Counted from the first letter of the stretch, positions 1 through 5,650 are shown. The stretch: 6,977 nucleotides of DNA from Candidatus Omnitrophota bacterium (GCA_024543015.1 JAMXCY010000049.1:1-6977); one strand, 5' to 3'. Numbers and translations: made by a program. The notes: generated by a model not told the origin, from the sequence alone.

Positions 1-2
1 CA

Positions 3-119
3 GAAATAATCGCTCTAGAGTTAAAAGAAGCTCAAAGAGCATTGGGTGAAATAATTGGTCAGATACGCTGCGAAGATATCCTGGAACGTATCTTTTCGCA
101 GTTTTGTATCGGCAAATAA
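3..119 (+). CDS. mnmE: MnmE (TrmE) tRNA modification GTPase, C-terminal fragment
   Basis: Only the last 38 codons are in the window; the gene begins upstream of base 1, and bases 1-2 belong to the preceding codon. The visible peptide ends in FCIGK, the hallmark C-terminus of MnmE, preceded by helical residues of the ELKEAQRALGEI type that are typical of the family's last helix. MnmE works with MnmG to install the 5-carboxymethylaminomethyl (or related) group on wobble uridine 34 of certain tRNAs; the C-terminal Cys is the conserved one of the family. The GTPase domain itself is not visible. No terminator is seen after the TAA, so some readthrough into the next unit is possible, but a strong promoter follows directly. 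Confidence 0.93.
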   Translation, partial: EIIALELKEAQRALGEIIGQIRCEDILERIFSQFCIGK

Positions 120-135
120 GCGGGCTATTAAGTCC

Positions 136-164
136 TTGCCTTTTAGGAAAGTATGGATTATAAT
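136..164 (+). promoter_or_regulatory. Sigma-70-type promoter of the coiled-coil/PAP2/L,D-transpeptidase unit
   Basis: A -35 box TTGCCT (136-141) and a perfect -10 box TATAAT (159-164) are separated by exactly 17 bp. Transcription should begin near 171, giving a leader of about 20 nt that contains the ribosome binding site AAGGGGGTG (179-187) before the ATG at 192. This is the only promoter-like element in the 72-bp gap between mnmE and the next gene. Boxes are seen directly; activity is inferred. Confidence 0.75.
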
Positions 165-191
165 ATTATAGCTTGAACAAGGGGGTGCAAG

Positions 192-785
192 ATGAAACCG
201 TTGCGAATAGTATATTTGACAGTGCTGCTGGCAAGCCTGGGGTTAAGCAGTATTTTTTATTACAAATATCAACTTAAAGGTAGCGTGTTGGCTCAATATC
301 GAAATTTAAGCCAGGTCTCTAATGAAGTCCTTAAAGCAATAACAGCGGAGCTGGCGCAGAGTAAAAAAGATTTAGAGGAGTCATTGCAGGAAGCGGCCAG
401 ATTAAACAAGACCATCGCCAGTTTGGAAAAGGAAAAAACAAACTTTAAGGGTAAGGTTCAGGCGTTGAAAAAAGAGAGGGAGAGGCTCCGGATTAGTATT
501 GCCCTGCTCCTTGAACAAAAGACTGTGTTGGAGAAAAAATTTCATTCCCTAAAAGAACTAAGAAAAGCAATCAGAATTACTAGAATCGGACAGCGCCACA
601 AAAGGAAGCTGGAGAGAATACAGAAGCGCTTGGCCAAAATCGAGATGCTTAGCGCTATGGATAGAGCTGCCTTAAAGCAAGGAAACCAAGGTTATCTGGT
701 GAAAAATACTCAACCTACTTTTAGGCCAACCAGAATCACCGTAGAGCTTGAGCCTGTAAATAAATGGTCTTACAGGAGAGAGTAG
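192..785 (+). CDS. Membrane-anchored coiled-coil protein of unknown function
   Basis: This gene encodes 197 residues and I do not recognise the family. Residues about 5-24 form one hydrophobic segment after a basic start (MKPLR), most likely an uncleaved signal anchor with the rest outside the cytoplasmic membrane. Residues about 38-155 are rich in Lys, Glu, Leu, Arg and Gln with heptad-like spacing and few Pro or Gly, so a long coiled coil is likely. A short C-terminal portion (about 162-190, with GNQGYLVKNTQPTF) breaks the helix and looks like a small beta-rich tail. The start is supported by AAGGGGGTG upstream and the promoter at 136-164. It is first in a unit with a PAP2-like protein 6 nt downstream and an L,D-transpeptidase, so an envelope role is plausible by association only. 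Confidence 0.8.
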   Translation: MKPLRIVYLTVLLASLGLSSIFYYKYQLKGSVLAQYRNLSQVSNEVLKAITAELAQSKKDLEESLQEAARLNKTIASLEKEKTNFKGKVQALKKERERLRISIALLLEQKTVLEKKFHSLKELRKAIRITRIGQRHKRKLERIQKRLAKIEMLSAMDRAALKQGNQGYLVKNTQPTFRPTRITVELEPVNKWSYRRE

Positions 786-791
786 ACTCCA

Positions 792-1241
792 ATGACAGAA
801 TTCTTTACTCAACTATCGCAAAATCAGGTCTTTATTACCGTATTGGTAGCCTGGTTCATTGCCCAGAGTGCTAAGGTATTTTTAGGCGTGATTAGCGAAA
901 AGCGATTTAACTTCAAGTGGTTTGTGAATACCGGCGGAATGCCCAGCACTCACGCGGCGACAGTTTCGGCCTTAGCCACGGCCATTGGTGTGCAATACGG
1001 AGTTAAATCAGCTATCTTTGCTATTACTTTAGTCTTTGCCTGGATAATCGTAATGGATGCCCAGGGCTTTAGAAGATCTACCGGTAAACAAGCAGAGATT
1101 CTCAATGTGATTTTAGACGATATTTATTGGAAGAAGAAAGTGAAGGAAGAAAAGCTCAAGGAACTTCTGGGGCATACGCCCGTAGAGGTCTTGGTCGGAG
1201 CTACTATCGGCATTTTGGTAGGGATTATCTTTTATAGATAA
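792..1241 (+). CDS. Divergent PAP2 family membrane protein (DUF212/YuiD-like)
   Basis: The 149-residue product matches the usual size and motif order of the DUF212 divergent acid phosphatase/PAP2 family. Visible motifs are GGMPSTHA (48-55), MDAQGFRRSTGKQAEILN (88-105) and KELLGHTPVEVL (123-134), the last with His128; together these resemble the phosphatase signature of PAP2 enzymes. Hydrophobic segments at about 13-33, 57-90 and 131-147 indicate an integral membrane protein. PAP2 relatives dephosphorylate lipid phosphates such as undecaprenyl pyrophosphate or phosphatidic acid, but no activity is firmly assigned to this branch, so the substrate is unknown. The start is 6 nt after the previous stop; AGGAG at 774-778 lies inside the upstream gene with a rather long 13-nt spacing, so translation may be partly coupled. 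Confidence 0.88.
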   Translation: MTEFFTQLSQNQVFITVLVAWFIAQSAKVFLGVISEKRFNFKWFVNTGGMPSTHAATVSALATAIGVQYGVKSAIFAITLVFAWIIVMDAQGFRRSTGKQAEILNVILDDIYWKKKVKEEKLKELLGHTPVEVLVGATIGILVGIIFYR

Positions 1242-1254
1242 GGAGGTAATGGTG
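1241..1254 (+). promoter_or_regulatory. Strong Shine-Dalgarno deciding between ATG and GTG starts
   Basis: AGGAGG (1241-1246) overlaps the last base of the preceding stop codon. Two in-frame start codons follow back to back, ATG at 1249 and GTG at 1252. The ATG leaves only 2 nt after AGGAGG, while the GTG leaves 5 nt, which is closer to the usual spacing. GTG at 1252 may therefore be the true start; the protein differs by a single residue. Confidence 0.7.
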
Positions 1255-2169
1255 AATAAAAGGGTATTGACCATAGTAGGTTTAGCTCTAACTATCTTTT
1301 TAATTTTAACTTTCCTTATTAGTCGCTCTAAAAGAGGGCCCAGGGTTTTATCTAAAGCAGACTCTCTCTATAAGAGAGCAGCTTCTTTACAATCCAAAGG
1401 TCAGATGCCGGAGGCAATCGAGCTTTATCAGGAGATGATCAGCAAGTTTCCCTACGCTGAAAAAACTGCCTATGCCTGGTGGAAGCTAGGGGAATCTCAC
1501 GAGGACAAGGGTCTTTTGGAACCGGCAAAAGAAGCCTATACTAGAATCATCGCCAATTTTCCTAATTTTGAGCAAATTTCCGAAGCCGAGCAAAAATTAT
1601 GGGATTTAAATACAAAGATTCTATTTTCTCCCGTAGTTACAGATAAGGATATTATCTATAAGGTAGAGCCGGGGGACACCCTGATTAAAATTGCCGTCAA
1701 GCATAATACTACTGTAGATCTAATTATGCGCGGTAACGGTTTAAAAAGCGACCTGATTAGGCCAGGTCAGCGCTTGAAGATTAACACCGTCAAATACACT
1801 GTGATTGTTGATAAATCGCAAAATTCCCTTACCTTAAAAGGCGATGGAGAAATCTTTAAAGTTTACCCCATAGCTACGGGGAAACATAATTCTACTCCTG
1901 TGGACACTTTTAAAATTGTGGAAAAACTAAAAAATCCGCCCTGGTATAAAAAAGGATCAGGTTCTCCGATTCCCTCAGGCAGCCCCGAGAATGTTTTAGG
2001 CACAAGGTGGCTGGGACTTTCCGAACCGGGATATGGGATTCACGGAGGTGCAACCGAGGAAGATTTGGGCAACCAACTTACAGATGGTTGTGTGAGGATG
2101 AGCAATAGCAATGTAGAGGAGCTATTTGTCATTTTGCCCAGGGGAACTGAAGTAACTATTGTGGATTGA
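1249..2169 (+). CDS. L,D-transpeptidase (YkuD) with TPR and LysM domains
   Basis: The product has 306 residues (305 if GTG at 1252 is used). A basic N-terminus and hydrophobic segment at about 5-24 form a signal anchor. Residues about 36-122 hold TPR-like helical repeats (pattern LYKRAASLQSKGQMPEAIEL, then AWWKLGESHEDKG and AKEAYTRIIANFP). Residues about 136-179 are a LysM peptidoglycan-binding domain (YKVEPGDTLIKIA through IRPGQRLKI). Residues about 183-306 are the YkuD catalytic domain, with His265 in GIHGG and the nucleophile Cys281 in TDGCVRM, followed by SNSNVEELF. YkuD enzymes make 3-3 meso-diaminopimelate crosslinks or attach proteins to peptidoglycan in the periplasm; both key residues are intact. 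It is the last gene of its unit, which ends in a strong terminator. Confidence 0.93.
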   Translation: MVNKRVLTIVGLALTIFLILTFLISRSKRGPRVLSKADSLYKRAASLQSKGQMPEAIELYQEMISKFPYAEKTAYAWWKLGESHEDKGLLEPAKEAYTRIIANFPNFEQISEAEQKLWDLNTKILFSPVVTDKDIIYKVEPGDTLIKIAVKHNTTVDLIMRGNGLKSDLIRPGQRLKINTVKYTVIVDKSQNSLTLKGDGEIFKVYPIATGKHNSTPVDTFKIVEKLKNPPWYKKGSGSPIPSGSPENVLGTRWLGLSEPGYGIHGGATEEDLGNQLTDGCVRMSNSNVEELFVILPRGTEVTIVD

Positions 2170-2173
2170 GTAA

Positions 2174-2227
2174 AGAGAACTCAGAAAACAGATAGAAAAA
2201 ATTTAACTTTTCTGAGTTCTCTTTTTT
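2174..2227 (+). terminator. Rho-independent terminator closing the envelope unit
   Basis: A perfect 15-bp inverted repeat (arms 2174-2188 and 2208-2222, sequence AGAGAACTCAGAAAA and its complement) encloses a 19-nt loop, and the 3' arm runs into a T tract at 2222-2227. It begins 4 nt after the transpeptidase stop codon and ends 11 nt before the accA start, filling nearly all of the gap. Confidence 0.9.
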
Positions 2228-2238
2228 ATGGGTGAGAG

Positions 2239-3201
2239 ATGAACGGTAGCGGATTAGATTTTGAAAAACCGATTTTAGAATTAGAGCGCAAAATTGAAGA
2301 ACTGCGCGCGCTTACCCAAAGCGAAAATATAAATCTTTCCTCGGAGATCAAACAGCTGGCCCAACGACTGAATAAATTGAAGCGTGAGATCTTTGAAAAT
2401 TTGACTGCTTGGCAGATAGTGCAGATTGCCCGCCATCCTCAGCGCCCTTACAGCTTAGATTATATTAATCTGATTATGGAGGACTTTGTGCAGTTACATG
2501 GGGATAGGCTTTTTGCCGATGATAAAGCTATTGTTTGCGGTGTGGCCCATGTAGACGATCAGAAGGTTATGGTTATCGGCCATCAGAAGGGAAGAGATAC
2601 AAAGGAAAATTTATTCCGTAATTTTGGTTGTGCCCATCCCGAAGGCTACAGAAAGGCCATAAGGATGATGAGGATGGCCGAAAAATTTTCTTTACCTATC
2701 GTGATCTTTATTGATACCCCGGGTGCATATCCGGGAATCGGCGCAGAGGAACGCGGCCAGGCCCATAGCATTGCCTATAATTTAAGAGAAATGACAACAA
2801 TCGCTGTACCGATAGTTATCTTTGTTATCGGCGAGGGGGGAAGCGGTGGTGCTTTAGGCATTGGCATAGGCGATAAAGTTTGTGTCTTGGAGAATGCTTA
2901 TTACTCGGTTATTTCTCCGGAAGGCTGTGCAGCAATTCTCTGGAGAGACAGGGCCAGGGCGCCGGAAGCAGCAGAGGCCTTAAAGCTTACGGGTAAAGAT
3001 TTACTTGAGATGGGAATAATAGATGAAATTATTAAGGAGCCCTTAGGCGGAGCGCATCGTAACCATGAAGTCTGTGCCAAAAATATTAAAACAGCAATTA
3101 AGAAATATTTAGAAGAACTTCTTACCCTATCTAAAGATAATCTCTTAGAGGCAAGATACAAAAGATTTAGAAAAATAGGCGCGTTTAAGGAAGATAAGTG
3201 A
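2239..3201 (+). CDS. accA: Acetyl-CoA carboxylase carboxyltransferase subunit alpha
   Basis: The 320-residue product is the normal length for bacterial AccA. With AccD it forms the carboxyltransferase that moves the carboxyl group from biotin on AccB to acetyl-CoA, giving malonyl-CoA, the first committed step of fatty acid synthesis in the cytoplasm. Seen in order: an N-terminal helical hairpin (about 8-52), RHPQRPYSLDYI (65-76), FVQLHGDR (83-90), GHQKGRDTKEN (114-124), DTPGAYPGIGAEERGQ (159-174), the glycine-rich oxyanion region GEGGSGGALG (198-207) and YYSVISPEGCAAILW (221-235). The carboxylase core is complete. GGTGAG 4 to 9 nt before the ATG is a modest ribosome binding site. accD is not in this window. 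The gene starts just after a terminator and no promoter fits in the gap, so its expression relies on readthrough or a promoter inside the preceding gene. tRNA-Leu follows 12 nt downstream. Confidence 0.97.
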   Translation: MNGSGLDFEKPILELERKIEELRALTQSENINLSSEIKQLAQRLNKLKREIFENLTAWQIVQIARHPQRPYSLDYINLIMEDFVQLHGDRLFADDKAIVCGVAHVDDQKVMVIGHQKGRDTKENLFRNFGCAHPEGYRKAIRMMRMAEKFSLPIVIFIDTPGAYPGIGAEERGQAHSIAYNLREMTTIAVPIVIFVIGEGGSGGALGIGIGDKVCVLENAYYSVISPEGCAAILWRDRARAPEAAEALKLTGKDLLEMGIIDEIIKEPLGGAHRNHEVCAKNIKTAIKKYLEELLTLSKDNLLEARYKRFRKIGAFKEDK

Positions 3202-3213
3202 GATTAGCTTTAG

Positions 3214-3299
3214 GCCGGAGTGGTGAAACTGGCAGACGCGCTGGACTCAAAATCCAGTGGGGTTTACCCCCCGTGTGGGTTCGACTCCCACCTCCGGCA
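3214..3299 (+). tRNA. tRNA-Leu, anticodon CAA
   Basis: The 86-nt sequence folds as a class II tRNA. The acceptor GCCGGAG (3214-3220) pairs with CTCCGGC (3292-3298), and A3299 is the discriminator base recognised by LeuRS. The D stem is 3 bp (GTG 3223-3225 with CGC 3237-3239). The anticodon stem CTGGA/TCCAG (3241-3245, 3253-3257) holds the loop CTCAAAA, placing CAA at 3248-3250, which reads UUG. A long variable arm (3258-3274) has a GGGG/CCCC stem, as in Leu. The T arm GTGGG-TTCGACT-CCCAC spans 3275-3291. CCA is not encoded and must be added after transcription. It lies 12 nt after accA with no promoter in between, so it is probably processed from an accA-tRNA transcript. Confidence 0.97.
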
Positions 3300-3301
3300 T
3301 T

Positions 3302-3332
3302 AAAAAGCCAAACGAAGTATTGTTTGGCTTTT
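3302..3332. terminator. Bidirectional hairpin terminator shared by two convergent tRNA genes
   Basis: A perfect 11-bp stem (3303-3313 with 3322-3332, AAAAGCCAAAC and its complement) encloses an 8-nt loop. The 3' arm ends in TTTT on the + strand, and the AAAAA at 3302-3306 gives a T tract on the - strand. It begins 2 nt after tRNA-Leu and ends 8 nt from the 3' end of tRNA-Ala, so it can terminate both. Confidence 0.88.
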
Positions 3333-3340
3333 GTTATTTG

Positions 3341-3411
3341 TGGAGCCGACGGGAATCGAACCCGTGATATCACAATGCCATTGTGATGTGATCCCGCTTC
3401 ACCACGGCCCC
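3341..3411 (-). tRNA. tRNA-Ala, anticodon GGC
   Basis: Read on the - strand, GGGGCCG (3411-3405) pairs with CGGCTCC (3348-3342), with A3341 as discriminator. The acceptor contains G3:U70, the main identity element for alanyl-tRNA synthetase. The D arm is GTGA/TCAC with a 7-nt loop. The anticodon stem TCACA/TGTGA holds the loop ATGGCAT, giving anticodon GGC at 3379-3377 (reads GCC and GCU). The T arm is ACGGG-TTCGATT-CCCGT. At 71 nt it is slightly short because the D loop has 7 nt and the variable loop 4 nt; all stems are intact. No CCA is encoded (CAA follows). It has its own promoter at 3432-3460 and ends at the shared terminator. Confidence 0.95.
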
Positions 3412-3431
3412 CAACCAATTTTGCCCTACCT

Positions 3432-3460
3432 TTTATATCGTCTGAACGTTAATTTGTCAA
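3432..3460 (-). promoter_or_regulatory. Promoter of tRNA-Ala
   Basis: On the - strand a perfect -35 TTGACA (3460-3455) is followed after 17 bp by -10 TATAAA (3437-3432). The start should fall near 3425, leaving about 13 nt of 5' leader before the mature tRNA for RNase P to remove. It lies between the slipin stop codon and the tRNA, so tRNA-Ala does not depend on the nfeD-slipin transcript. Confidence 0.82.
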
Positions 3461-3467
3461 CTCTATC

Positions 3468-4214
3468 TTATTTTTTTCCACTGAAGGCCTTAAGCAGCTC
3501 AATAGGCAAGGGTAGTATCACCACAGAAGAACGTTCGCTGGACATCTCCACCATTGTCTGTAGATATCTCATCTGCAGCGCAATCGGATGCTCAGCGATA
3601 ATTTCTGCTGCCTCTTTTAGTTTTGTTGCCGCCTGAGCTTCTCCTTCGGCACTGATAACCTTGGCCCGGCGTTCTCTTTCAGCCTCAGCCTGGCGGGCCA
3701 TAGCCCGTTGCATCTCTTGAGGTAAGTCCAGGTGCTTTATCTCTACTACCGAGACCTTTATTCCCCAGGGGTCGGTTTGCTTATCAATTATTTCCTGTAA
3801 AGAGGCATTAATTTTCTCTCTGTTGGAAAGCAGCTCATCAAGTGTGACCTGGCCCACAACACTCCTTAGGGTTGTCTGTGAGATCTGCGAAGTAGCAAAA
3901 TTGTAGTCTTCGATTTCGTTAATTGCTTTAATCGGTTCCAGTATCCGGTAATAGACAACGGCATTAAGTTTTACCGAGACATTGTCTTTAGTGATAATAT
4001 CCTGAGGAGGAACGTCTAAAGTAACGGTACGCAGACTTACTCTTTCCGAACGGTCAATAGGAGCAAAAACAAAGATAATTCCCGGACCCTTTGGTTGTGG
4101 CAGGACTCTTCCCAGACGAAAGATTACTGCCCGTTCATATTCTCGCAGGATCTTAACGCAGCCTATAAGCCAGAATACAATAACACCGATAATTATCTGT
4201 ATAGGCAATTTCAT
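3468..4214 (-). CDS. Slipin (stomatin/prohibitin-type SPFH membrane protein)
   Basis: The 248-residue product is typical for bacterial slipins. One N-terminal hydrophobic segment (about 4-20) anchors it, followed by the SPFH domain: REYERAVIFRLGR (24-36), GPGIIFVFAPIDR (43-55), VPPQDIITKDNVSVKLNAVV (68-87), YYRI (88-91), then WGIKVSVVEIKHLDLP (150-165). A charged helix rich in Ala and Glu (about 166-205, QAEAERERRAKVISAEGEAQ) is expected to drive oligomer formation. Slipins form ring-like membrane assemblies and are usually encoded with NfeD. Here the start codon overlaps the nfeD stop (ATGA), and GGGAGGTGA directly before it lies in the last nfeD codons, so translation is probably coupled. 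No terminator follows the stop codon; the next hairpin is beyond tRNA-Ala. Confidence 0.95.
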   Translation of the reverse strand: MKLPIQIIIGVIVFWLIGCVKILREYERAVIFRLGRVLPQPKGPGIIFVFAPIDRSERVSLRTVTLDVPPQDIITKDNVSVKLNAVVYYRILEPIKAINEIEDYNFATSQISQTTLRSVVGQVTLDELLSNREKINASLQEIIDKQTDPWGIKVSVVEIKHLDLPQEMQRAMARQAEAERERRAKVISAEGEAQAATKLKEAAEIIAEHPIALQMRYLQTMVEMSSERSSVVILPLPIELLKAFSGKK

Positions 4215-4223
4215 TCACCTCCC
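4211..4223 (-). promoter_or_regulatory. Overlapping stop/start with embedded Shine-Dalgarno (nfeD-slipin junction)
   Basis: On the - strand GGGAGGTGAATGA contains a Shine-Dalgarno (GGAGGTGA) that encodes the last three residues of NfeD (Gly-Gly-Glu), then the slipin ATG (4214-4212) overlapping the NfeD TGA (4213-4211). Complementarity to the 16S rRNA tail is long, with 3 nt between GGAGG and ATG. This fixes the slipin start and implies translational coupling. Confidence 0.85.
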
Positions 4224-5545
4224 TTACGTTTTTTGACAATCAGTTTTAATCCTTCTACTTTTTCAATAATTACCTGTTCACCCTTTTTAACTTTTTCCTT
4301 ACTTTTGGCATCCCAGAGCTCTCCATGGACAAACACTTTGCCTTCTGGCGAAATGCTTGTTTTGGCTCTGGCTGTTTCGCCAACAAGACCTTCGGGTCCT
4401 GAAGTTGACTTTTTTCTGTGGGCCTTAATTACCCGGGTGATTAAAAATGTAGAAATCAGTCCTAAAGAAACAGCTAGCGGAATAATTATCCTTAAAGAGA
4501 CCCGCAAAAATTCATGAGGTTGATTAAATAATATTGTCGAGCCAAAGACTAAGCAGACGATGCCGGCTAAGGTGAAAGCGCCAAATGTAGGAGTAAAGGC
4601 TTCAATAATAAAGAAAGAAATTCCCAGGATTACCAGGGCCAGCCCGGCGTAGTTTGTAGGTAAGACCTGAAAGGCGTAAAAAGCTAAAAGTAGAGAGATA
4701 ATTCCGGCTAAGCCCGGAAAGCCAAAGCCCGGGTGAGTTATTTCATACATCAGGCCGAAGAAGCCAAGCATCATTAAGATATAGGCAATATTGGGATTGA
4801 TCAGATGATTGAGAAACTTTTGCCGCAGGGAAAGTTCGATAAATTCTAAGCTGGCGTTTTTGGTGTGTAGAGTTACTTTTTGGCTGGTGGTTTCAATTGT
4901 CTGTTTGTCCAACTTCTCTAAAAGGGTATCTAAGTCTTTGGCTACTATATCAATTACTCCCAATTTTAAAGCCTCTGTTTCTGTAATCGAGACACTTTCC
5001 GTTACTGCTTGTTTAGCCCAGCGTACATTTCTGTTTCTCGCTTTCGCCAGAGATTCAATCCAGGCTACGGAGTCGTTGGTTATTTTCTCCTGCATCTGTT
5101 TATCTACGCTGCCCCAGGATTTATTCATGATTACAGGATGCGCTGCCCCGATATGGGTGGATTCGGCCATAGCCGCTACGTGGCTGGCTAAGGTAATAAA
5201 TACCCCGGCTGAGGCTGCCCGCGCGCCTTGCGGCCAGACATAAACCACTACCGGAACAGGTGAATTCATGATCTCTTTGACTATTTTGTGGGTAGTTTCT
5301 AAAAGCCCGCCGGGAGTGTCCATGCGGATAATCAGGCATTGCGCGTCTTCTTCAGCTGCAACCTTAATGGCCTCAGCGATAACTTCATAAACTATGGGGT
5401 TGATAATCATATCGTCAATATCCACCACAGCCACAACTTGAGCTTTTTCTGATCCCAACAAGCTAGATGAATGATTAAATAAAAAGAGCCCCGTAAACAA
5501 CAAAATGCACAGAGCCAAGTTTAAGATAGCTTTTTTATGTTTCAT
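4211..5545 (-). CDS. nfeD: NfeD-family membrane-bound serine protease (ClpP class, long form)
   Basis: The 444-residue product has the three-part layout of long NfeD proteins (NfeD1b). A signal peptide or anchor covers about 1-32. A ClpP/SppA-like protease domain covers about 36-215, with DTPGG (76-80), the nucleophile Ser112 in RAASAGVF, and Lys154 in QEKITND, which together form the Ser-Lys dyad known from the archaeal homologue PH1510. Four to five membrane segments span about 252-372. A C-terminal soluble NfeD domain (about 382-440, GPEGLVGETARAKT through GEQVIIEKVEGLKLIV) is predicted to be an OB-fold. The archaeal enzyme cleaves the C-terminus of its partner stomatin; the slipin encoded next is the likely partner here, and its hydrophobic tail (about 229-244, SSVVILPLPIELLKAF) is a candidate target. 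The start has no clear Shine-Dalgarno and lies very close to the promoter. Confidence 0.95.
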   Translation of the reverse strand: MKHKKAILNLALCILLFTGLFLFNHSSSLLGSEKAQVVAVVDIDDMIINPIVYEVIAEAIKVAAEEDAQCLIIRMDTPGGLLETTHKIVKEIMNSPVPVVVYVWPQGARAASAGVFITLASHVAAMAESTHIGAAHPVIMNKSWGSVDKQMQEKITNDSVAWIESLAKARNRNVRWAKQAVTESVSITETEALKLGVIDIVAKDLDTLLEKLDKQTIETTSQKVTLHTKNASLEFIELSLRQKFLNHLINPNIAYILMMLGFFGLMYEITHPGFGFPGLAGIISLLLAFYAFQVLPTNYAGLALVILGISFFIIEAFTPTFGAFTLAGIVCLVFGSTILFNQPHEFLRVSLRIIIPLAVSLGLISTFLITRVIKAHRKKSTSGPEGLVGETARAKTSISPEGKVFVHGELWDAKSKEKVKKGEQVIIEKVEGLKLIVKKRKGGE

Positions 5546-5554
5546 AGCACACTT

Positions 5555-5583
5555 AGTATAATCGCCCCACCAGGAAAAGTCAA
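5555..5583 (-). promoter_or_regulatory. Promoter of the nfeD-slipin operon
   Basis: On the - strand -35 TTGACT (5583-5578) and -10 TATACT (5560-5555) are separated by exactly 17 bp; each differs from consensus at one position. Transcription should start around 5548, about 3 nt before the nfeD ATG at 5545, which implies a leaderless or nearly leaderless mRNA. Confidence 0.8.
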
Positions 5584-5593
5584 ACAGTTTTTC

Positions 5594-5622
5594 TTGTCTT
5601 CTGCTTCAATTTATGCTATGGT
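5594..5622 (+). promoter_or_regulatory. leuS: Promoter of leuS (extended -10)
   Basis: A -35-like TTGTCT (5594-5599) is separated by 17 bp from TATGGT (5617-5622), which is preceded by TG one base upstream (5614-5615), an extended -10. The start should fall near 5629, giving a leader of about 77 nt. The weaker -10 match and a possible alternative TATAAA at 5622-5627 make this less certain than the other promoters in the window. Confidence 0.6.
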
Positions 5623-5646
5623 ATAAAAAGTATAAATACTATACCA
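5619..5646. repeat. AT-rich nested dyad at the leuS promoter (candidate operator)
   Basis: TGGTATA (5619-5625) and its inverse TATACCA (5640-5646) flank a second inverted repeat AGTAT-AA-ATACT (5629-5640). GTATAAA also occurs as a direct repeat at 5621-5627 and 5630-5636, a 9-bp period. The block covers the -10 and expected start of leuS. It could bind a regulator or be simple AT-rich coincidence. Confidence 0.4.
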
Positions 5647-5650
5647 CTGC

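Noticed and set aside
773..790. Small hairpin GGAG/CTCC around the PAP2-like gene's ribosome binding site.
   Set aside because: Only 4 bp with an 8-nt loop, too weak to claim as regulation.
2901..3161. Antisense open frame within accA.
   Set aside because: It lies wholly inside a clear, full-length accA with conserved motifs and has no homology signature of its own.
3341..3412. tRNA-His reading of the - strand tRNA because an extra G (3412) precedes the acceptor stem.
   Set aside because: The anticodon is GGC, not GTG; the discriminator is A rather than the C73 expected for His, and G3:U70 marks alanine.
3185..3418. Open frames on both strands over the tRNA genes (3185-3418 on -, 3198-3386 and 3331-3636 on +).
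   Set aside because: They are translations of tRNA-Leu and tRNA-Ala. Peptides such as SGETGRRAGLKI and VEPTGIEPVISQ are well-known false proteins produced by tRNA genes. The 3331-3636 frame also runs antisense through the slipin gene.
3412..3467. Terminator between slipin and tRNA-Ala.
   Set aside because: No inverted repeat followed by a T run was found on the - strand; the segment is accounted for by the tRNA promoter and leader.
4095..5339. Open frames at 4095-4517, 4809-5243 and 5009-5191 on the + strand and 5121-5339 on the - strand.
   Set aside because: All lie inside nfeD or slipin in other frames, while the real frame carries intact family motifs over its whole length.
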